Shown here piece after piece: positions 57,360 to 64,000 of a stretch of DNA of 64,000 bases. Location: assembly GCA_020310875.1 (NCBI GenBank), contig CM035422.1, positions 60,296,324 to 60,360,323 of the forward strand, read 5' to 3'. The translations under genes and the position numbers were made by a program. The notes beneath the pieces are model-generated. The model saw only the letters and a list, made by a program, of their open reading frames with translations, was not told the origin of the DNA and ran no database searches. Numbering within the stretch: the stretch's first letter is position 1; each line of letters opens with the position of its first letter. Origin of the DNA: Ceratopteris richardii. Its lineage: Eukaryota > Streptophyta > Polypodiopsida > Polypodiales > Pteridaceae.

Positions 57360-60259
57360 TGGTAGGCCTTTCATCACTTGGAGAGCTCAAGAACATGTGG
57401 TAAATTATTGTGTTGCAATCTTTTTTGTTCAATTGCATAGGATTTGAGTTTTTTCATGGCACTTTCACCCTTCCTTTTGGCCAATTGCTCCTCATTTTCT
57501 TGTTTTTTTAGTTCATTTTTGTTTGATGCACAAAAACACCCCCTAACCCCCTTGTCTTTCTCACTCTCTTTCACATCTACACTCCCCTACCCTCATTCAG
57601 GCATTACCCTCCATCCTTCTTCCATTTCTTGTTTTTGGTGATGTCCTTCAAAAGGAGGATGGGTAGTACCCTCTCTGACCCCTCCCTCTCTTCACTTCCA
57701 AGAAAACTTAAAGAAGAAAATTTTTTGTTTGTTTCCAAGATGAAAATCTCCACGAGTTCCTAAACTTCTATTTGCATGAGTGTTTGAATGGGTGAACCCC
57801 ATATGGAGTGTAGGTGATGCATTCAATTCAAAACAAGGCCATTCATCGGCAATCACGTGAAGTAGGTGAGAGGATAGGCAAGAACGCATCTCCTCCCCAA
57901 TGCATCTTCTCCCTCTCATCTTGTCTGCACCCATTTGTTTGGGGGTAGCTCACCCAGAGCTTCCATGCATGTTATTGCTGCACTGCGGTCCCCTTCGTGA
58001 CCATGGAATTGCTGAAAATGGAGCATTGTGGCATATGGAGATGCTTGGAGTATGGAGATTGACCATGAAATTGCTGATGATTGAGCACTACTGCATATGG
58101 AACATGAAGATTGAGCACAGTGCCGTACTAATTCCTAAAGGTGACTGTCGAAGGCCTTGCATGCAGGTAGTATAATACTTCTCGATGCTCGGAGGTGAGG
58201 AATTGCCACAAATGTCTACTCTGTGTGCTCTACTATAGCAGGTTGGTGCCCCGTGCCCCACCTCTCTTTGGACTTCTCCATGTCTCCCTGAAGGAGACCT
58301 GAATCTGTGGCTCTCCTCCCTCATGAAGCTACCCCATGTCTCCACGAGGGATAACCCCCTTGCTCATGATCCCTCCAATGCTTCTTGACTCTGTTGGAAG
58401 GAGCCCATCTCTACTACGATATCTCCAAGCATATATTCTTCCTAGAGTATTTCGAAACAAAGAAGGTAATGCTTTTTTGCATCTAAGACTGTGAGCAGTG
58501 CTACTATGAGATTAACCCACGATTCTCTGTAAAGGACATGTACCACATTCTGACTGCATTGAAACTAATGAGTCCCACACAGAAGTTTAAAAGACAAGTA
58601 GCAACAACCTCTCAGGAGGAAGACAGTTGTGGAGTCTCAAATAAAGGAACTTCATCTGATATAGTTGGCAAAGCTTCTCTAAACTACTGGGCTGGTGCAG
58701 TCTTCTTTGTTTCTAGGGATATCCTTTTACTCAGATTGCTGGAGGAATTTAGGAAAATAAAATTGGGGGAAAATTAAGTTTTGGGGCTATTGTGGCATGG
58801 CTGTTGGGATTCCCTTTCGTTGTCTGCTCAACAGAGTTGAGATCCTCTTTTGCCCACCTTCTCATGCATCCCACCTTTTTGGGATCGAGCTCGTTCCCTT
58901 ACACCCCTTGCTACCCTATGTCAATAAAAATAGAAGCAACAATAGTAGTCGACATGCCAGCATCAACAACGCTATATGCAATCAAGCTCCAGTCATCCCA
59001 GAATTGTTAGTGACAGTAAGGGTGGATGTAATATTTCTAGAAAGTCTTGAGAGATTTTTGCCAAGTATGAAGGCATGAGCTAGTAGCTAACTATGGTGAT
59101 GCTGACAAGGGTATGATCCACCATTTCCAAAGAAGGAGTGAAAGTGCATCGGCTACACACAAGCAGATGAATTCTAATGCTTCAACTCAGCAAGAAAGAT
59201 GAATACTCCAGCAAACCTTGTTCCAATCATGCCAAAACGAGTTGTACCCAAGTCATAAGGGAGTTCCACAATTCATGATATCGAGAAGAAGTTGCTTGGA
59301 CCTTGGAGGAATAACAAATCCTTCCAAAGACAAAAAACTCTTACTCCACCTCCACATCACAAAAGAAGTCTTAGTAAGTCAAATTGGGCAGTCTTTGGCA
59401 GATCCTGATGCTACTTCTAGCAAGACATTCTAAGTAGAACATGCATGACAAGAGCAAAGAATTAGTGATTGAATAGATGCCCCATACCAAATGATTGAAG
59501 ACAAAGACTCCTTATACAGTGTCAAGTACTGTAAAAATGGTCTAGCATATAACAAGGTAATCATGTCTATGCTTACAACCACATTTGATCCTCCAAAATC
59601 ATAGGGAAAATTCGGATGAAGATGATCTAAACCAAAGCATCTTAATGGAAACGCAAGGGAAGACCTTCATAGACTTGATGTCTAGGCAAGGTGAAAATGT
59701 TGTCATGAAGATTGAGGATTCACTGATATGACTGGAGTGAGGATGACTACTTCTATCAAAACTAGGTGAGGAACTAGGAGGAGTAGCATCTCTACAAGTG
59801 TGCTTGACAAGAAGGAGCAAAAGAGTTAAAGAAGTATAAGACACATCATACATCAAGTACAAATGTCTTTCTGCCAAATTGCTCGCGGGCTAGCTACATG
59901 TGAAACTATGGATGATGCGACAACTATCTATCCGACTGTTAATTTTGATGTATGGCTATCAGATAAATACCAAGTGTCCTCAGTAGTGAGATATCCTACA
60001 GAAACTGATGTGATCATATGGGGGCACATGATGGGCATGGATTTTAGTTGAGGTCATGTGTGAGACCTTGAAAATTTCACATGTTCATGTTTTGGGATTG
60101 ATCTAATCCTTGGCTGTGTTGCTATAACCATGATAGTCTTTCTATAGTTATATACAAGATCCAAAGGGGAAGGTGTTATATCCTTTTGAGGATGGCTTTG
60201 TTTGATATTGAAGATTTCATCTTTTTGACTTTCTGTTGCAAAGGGGTTCTTGTCCAAAA
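57360..60259. other. Element K interior, left part; unassigned
   Basis: No gag, protease or pol motif found. Short ORFs (57444-57641, 58538-58777, 58797-59078, 59218-59433, 59863-60051) are not recognised; none keeps a frame over 100 codons. GCATATGGA-type repeats occur around 58,030-58,105. Some of this may be other captured host sequence. Confidence 0.45.
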
Positions 60260-61050
60260 TACCTCTGATCACAACAGAGGTTGGCACACAGGCTTTGAAG
60301 GACCCAACAATTGATGCACCAGACTTGCGGGCAAGGCAATGGAAAACCTCATCAAAGGGGTATATCAACTTTTGACACCAGTGGAACACCATTTTGTGAT
60401 GAGAATACTGGTGCTATTATTTTGAAGGAGACTCCAAAGTCACAGTAATCAAATTTGTTAGAAGCTATTTTGGAAATCTATCCCTGACAGTCCTTGCCCA
60501 GCAAGCGTACCTTGGAGATTACTGTAAATCACATTAAGACGAGATCCTTGGGTGAGTCACACTATGAAACTCCTCTAAACTGATCTAATGAATATTCAGA
60601 AGCATATTCTAATTAGGATCTAGGCACAAATTGATGGTGGCATCCCCATCATTGGACTTGGTACTAGAGATGGGATCTCAACAAAGATGGCAAAAGCAAG
60701 AGGTGCTAAGTTGTAAGTTATCCACAATTTGGGCAGGTTATGGGTGAGGGGGAAGAGGTCTCTATCTGGTCTTCTCCCTTTCCATGATGCCATGTTGAAA
60801 TGATAGAGCAAGTCAGGCCAGTTGTCAAAAGAACTTTAGTGCTTGTAGGTGTTTGTACATCAGACCCATTTATACAGATGGACAGATGCAGCTAGAAGCC
60901 TTAGGTTCTACAGTAAAACTAGATGAAACTCAAGCAAATGGAAGATCCCAAAGATCTATGTAATGATACAATTTGATAAGCTTTGGTGGGTACATGGAGA
61001 TGATCAGAATATGTAGTGACTTGATCCAAATGGCAAAGCAGATGCCATAG
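60260..61050 (+). pseudogene. Captured fragment of a Tm-1-like (UPF0261/TIM-barrel) host gene
   Basis: Collinear motifs of this plant family appear in shifting frames: LAGKAMENLIKG (60324-60359), GISTFDTSGTPFCDENTGAI (from 60359), LLEAILEIYP (about 60,450-60,480), GGIPIIGLGTRDGISTK (about 60,637-60,690), SLSGLLPFHDAM (about 60,760-60,795), GVCTSDPFIQMDR (about 60,848-60,886) and GYMEMIRI (about 60,987). The family joins an N-terminal UPF0261 part to a C-terminal TIM-barrel part with a glycine-rich GxGTGISAK-type loop; here it reads GLGTRDGISTK. AMENLIKG runs straight into GISTFD in another frame, so a long internal stretch is missing. Stops and shifts make it non-functional. It lies in sense orientation within Element K. 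The match is from memory of the family, without a database search. Confidence 0.75.
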
Positions 61051-63240
61051 AGATATCCGTGCTACTCAGTTCCTTCATGCTTCAAAATCAAGCAAAAGAT
61101 TGACTTAAAGGGTGCAAGGCTTCAAAGGCGGAACTCATTATCAACTCTCTGCTATGTGGGGATCTAGCAAGATGCATGATTCCCTAGGTGTTGCTAAGGT
61201 ATTCTCTTTAATAAACTTCAAGTTGGATCTTGTATGTGAGCAGTACACAGGTCAAGGCATGAGAATTCTCAAAACCCACATGAGGCTTGAGCTAATCTTG
61301 CAAAGGATTATGACATGGCTAGAAGAGATGTTTGCAAACTACATAGGCTTCAAACTTGTGTGTGCATAATGGATGCATTCTACAGCTTGCAAGGTCTGAG
61401 TCAAAGTGCTCAAACACCAAAGTAATATGCTCAGCTGTCACCAGTAGATCAGTCTAAAAACTTTTGATTGGCCCCTAGTTCCAATAGAAAATAAAGAGGG
61501 TAAATCTTCAATGAAGCTAAATACTTTTTAGGAAAAGGAAAGGATGTTGGCACCAGATTCTGAATAAGCTTGGGCATAGAATTGGTGCAACTACTGCTTT
61601 TGGCCATCTTCACGATCTTGTTAAGGGTTCCAAATGGCAACAAAAGAATGTGAGTAAAACCACTCGTATGTGTTATATCTGAACATTTCAAGCTTTGAAA
61701 CTTTAAGGACAACTCTGGATGGTAAAGAGGTTTCTCTAGGATGCACGACAACTCGTCTGAGGAGATGATGTCCACACTTTCCCACACTATTGATTTTGGG
61801 TAGTAGTCAGCTCCTTCATCCACCTTCAGGGATTATGGAGCTTTTGAATTGCTACAGCACATCAGTCCTCTTACCATGACATTCAGTAGGATTGCTCCTT
61901 CAAGAAGTGCAGGACATTTCCAGGTTCTCTAGTTGCGGGGGTGATCGACCAACAAGCATGCAAGGAGTCCAACTTTATTTTGGTATCTTTTATTGTCATC
62001 CTGGGAACAGTTGTATATGTGCTACATCATCCTACTGGCTGTCATACAGACAACTACCTTTTTTTCAGGATGTGTTTAAAAAGCATGGCTCACTCTAATG
62101 ATGTCTTAATCTCGGGATGAATGTAACTACGTTGCTTAAGAATTTCTTCGGGCAGATTCTACTCAATGCTCTCACCCCTCGAGTATTGGATATAGGGGGA
62201 GACCACCAATTATAGGGCACATAACAGTTCTTCTAGTGGTTTACCTAGGTTTTTTGATGCTTCTACCCATGATATGATCCTTCATGTGGAACACTTGAAA
62301 ACAAAACATTCATTTACTATTGTGACTATCCTATATAGAGAATGATATTGTGTAAAGCACCAACAGTATGATCTTCTCTATGCATGTGTGGCCAGACATC
62401 TATGTATGTCCTTTATTTCACTTCTCATGATTGAAGCTTGAAGCAAAAAAGCAGATACTATGGAATTTTCATGAATTGCGAATTTCAGTATGGCCATAAG
62501 TGGTCGGCCCCATCAGAAATCTAGAGAAGCTGATGATTTTTTCTTTGTTGGATTCTTCTCTCATAAAAGGTGGCTATAGGCTTGGGGACTGGCTATCGAT
62601 TTTGGTCTCTCAATCTATGTGTAGCATGATAAAGTTGTATGTTGCCTCGTCATTATGGTTGGTCTGAGTGAGTGTAACACAGGGCTTGGCTATATGCAAG
62701 ATGACCTCTGGGATGACTCCCAGAGATCGGTTCTAACTTTTCCCATGTATTCATGCAGCAACATGATGCTCGAGGCACACAGTTGATTCATGTCAATTTG
62801 CCCATCTCTTGATGTATTGTTGGAAAATGTTTTCTATGCTAGGATGGAACCTAGATCTATTGATCAGTTGCTTCCTTCTTGAGAATTCTCCATCCTGATC
62901 ATGTAGATTATACTTGTAAATTTGGAGTGTATGACTATCACCACGAGATATGCAGCCACTCAAATGCAAAAACCCACACTATTGTTTGAGCACCACCGTG
63001 TAGCAAGCTGACCTGAAATATCCATTATAAGACATGGTCTACTTGAAGCAGGGATTGCTCTCCTAAGGTTAGCCTCTTATTGCAATTGGCCCTTGCTTGC
63101 TCCTTCATGTCTGCAATTGTTATGAATGCCCATGAAGTTTTTTGCAAATTTTTAGGACTTACTCAGCAGGAATAGCTGCAATATTTGGCAACAGAGGTTT
63201 TTGTTTATGTTTGGGCTGAATCTCCCCCATGGGGATTGTG
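61051..63240. other. Element K interior, right part; unassigned
   Basis: No pol motif. One frame at about 61,913-62,040 reads TFPGSLVAGVIDQQ then a hydrophobic ILVSFIVILGTVVYVL stretch that could be a membrane segment of another captured gene. The ORF at 61112-61369 and the minus-strand ORF at 61823-61449 are unrecognised. Confidence 0.4.
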
Positions 63241-63430
63241 TCGCTCAAATTTGAAGACTGAAGACTGACAAATTCAAGAATGGACTGATGACTGGCAGAT
63301 TGGAAGATTAAAGTGTTGCAGACTTGAAGATCATTAAAGACTTGAAGACTTGCAGCCTGAAGCTTTGCAGAATAAAGAATTACAGAATTTGAAGACTTGA
63401 AGATTTCTAGACTTGAAGACTCCAACTTGG
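63241..63430 (+). repeat. Degenerate GACTTGAAGACT-type repeats
   Basis: Variants of GACTTGAAGA recur about every 12-30 bp (63,258, 63,322, 63,341, 63,392, 63,412). The tract is low in complexity and sits just before the polypurine tract of Element K. Confidence 0.65.
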
Positions 63431-63487
63431 AACAATTTAGCAATGAATGCTTCTCTTCTCTAAACTTTGTCGAGGGTGACAAAGTCT

Positions 63488-63499
63488 AGGGGGGGAGAG
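63488..63499 (+). promoter_or_regulatory. Element K polypurine tract
   Basis: AGGGGGGGAGAG immediately precedes TGTTAG, the start of the 3' LTR. Confidence 0.9.
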
Positions 63500-64000
63500 T
63501 GTTAGTTTATTGGAGTTTCTCATAATTTCTCTTGAGCATAAACACTTCTCTAGTACTCAAAAATAACCTTTTCTGTATAAAGGAGATGTTCGCATATGAA
63601 CACTATCCTAAGCACTCTCTAATATTCCCCTTATACTATAGTGTGGGAGGTCTTTAAATAATTTCACCTTTTTGCACATGAAAGGAATTTCCCATGTAGA
63701 AATTCCCATGCATGCACATTCTTGGGATATGGTTGTTGCAAGAAGAGATTTTAGAATATACTAGAAGATATGTTAGTTAGAGAGAGATCCACTTTTTGAC
63801 TTTTCAAAAGAGCACATGGGGAATAGAGCTTAGCCTATAAAAAGAAGCTCATTTTTGTAAAGAGGGGAGCTTTTGGTCGACGTGCTCTCATGTAAGATCA
63901 TTTATCAATGGAGGATGCTCTCTTTACTCCTACAAGACTATTTACATTTACATGTATTGTGCCTTTGTGAGTGTGTGAGAGTGGTGTGTGTGTCCCTAAG
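63500..64000 (+). repeat. Element K 3' LTR (incomplete, runs off the window)
   Basis: It matches 56597-57099 with about 20 differences, including AAGATGTTCGCATATGAACA versus a shorter stretch in the 5' copy. TATAAAAAG at 63836-63844 is kept. Confidence 0.92.

Larger units (their letters stand above)
56597..64000 (+). mobile_element. Element K: large LTR retrotransposon lacking pol (LARD-like), continues past the window
   Basis: Two copies of one LTR start at 56597 and 63500, both TGTTAGTTTATTGG. A gypsy-type primer-binding site follows the first and a polypurine tract precedes the second, so orientation is plus. The interior is about 6.2 kb and no RT, integrase or protease motif is visible in any frame. 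It carries a fragment of a host-like gene at about 60,260-61,050. Over the ~500 bp comparable, the LTRs differ at roughly 20 sites (about 4%) by eye. The 3' LTR runs off the window, so the target duplication cannot be checked. Confidence 0.88.

Noticed and set aside
60260-61050. Intact Tm-1-like host gene
   Set aside because: Motifs lie in different frames with stops and a missing middle part; it can only be a pseudogene fragment.
57360-63487. Complete gag-pol in Element K
   Set aside because: No YxDD box, integrase D-D-E motifs, zinc knuckle or DTG/DSG protease motif was found in any frame.

Overview
The window looks like plant nuclear DNA packed with old transposable elements. I see no intact host gene and no rRNA or tRNA gene. 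Decayed Ty1/copia and Ty3/gypsy polyproteins, LTRs ending TG...CA, a PBS matching plant initiator tRNA-Met, CACTA-type termini and an L1-type LINE all point to a seed plant. The nested, mostly inactive state suits a large genome with slow turnover, such as a gymnosperm, but that is inference.

Layout. 0-9.3 kb holds copia fragments: head-to-head scraps at 0-0.4 kb, Copia-1 (3.7-5.2 kb, +, with a 3' LTR) and Copia-2 (6.3-8.25 kb, +). 9,370-21,665 is bounded by matching inverted termini with subterminal repeats, read here as a CACTA transposon. Inside it lie a complete but integrase-less Copia-3 with both LTRs (10,072-14,712), an array of CATCGCGATG-like palindromes (15.6-16.3 kb), Gypsy-1 with a tandem duplication of its reverse transcriptase, and a retropepsin-like stretch downstream of its integrase. 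22.0-24.5 kb is a badly decayed Copia-4 (+), which meets the 3' end of Copia-5 (24.6-29.3 kb, -). Copia-5 abuts a LINE ORF1-like DUF4283 stretch, then a CpG-richer segment and a proline-rich ORF. 31.2-33.0 kb is truncated Copia-6 (-); 33.05-36.6 kb is Copia-7 (+), a relative of Copia-2; 36.6-38.7 kb is a gag-like element with a polypurine tract but no visible pol. 38.8-45.3 kb is mostly anonymous AT-rich DNA with a ~403-bp tandem repeat. 45,321-46,747 is a 5'-truncated LINE with a 12-bp target-site duplication. 47.2-54 kb is minus-strand Gypsy-2 (gag, protease, RNase H, integrase, with the RT core missing) and an unexplained 3' region. From 56,597 to beyond the window end is a large LTR element (Element K). 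Its 6.2-kb interior shows no pol and contains a rearranged fragment of a host gene resembling the plant Tm-1-like (UPF0261/TIM-barrel) family.

No operon-like or pathway relation is visible. The parts relate by insertion history: a DNA transposon hosts retrotransposons, and a non-autonomous retrotransposon carries a piece of a cellular gene. By-eye LTR divergence is about 10% for Copia-3 and about 4% for Element K, so K looks younger. The two RT copies of Gypsy-1 differ by only about 1%, so that duplication is recent relative to its surroundings.
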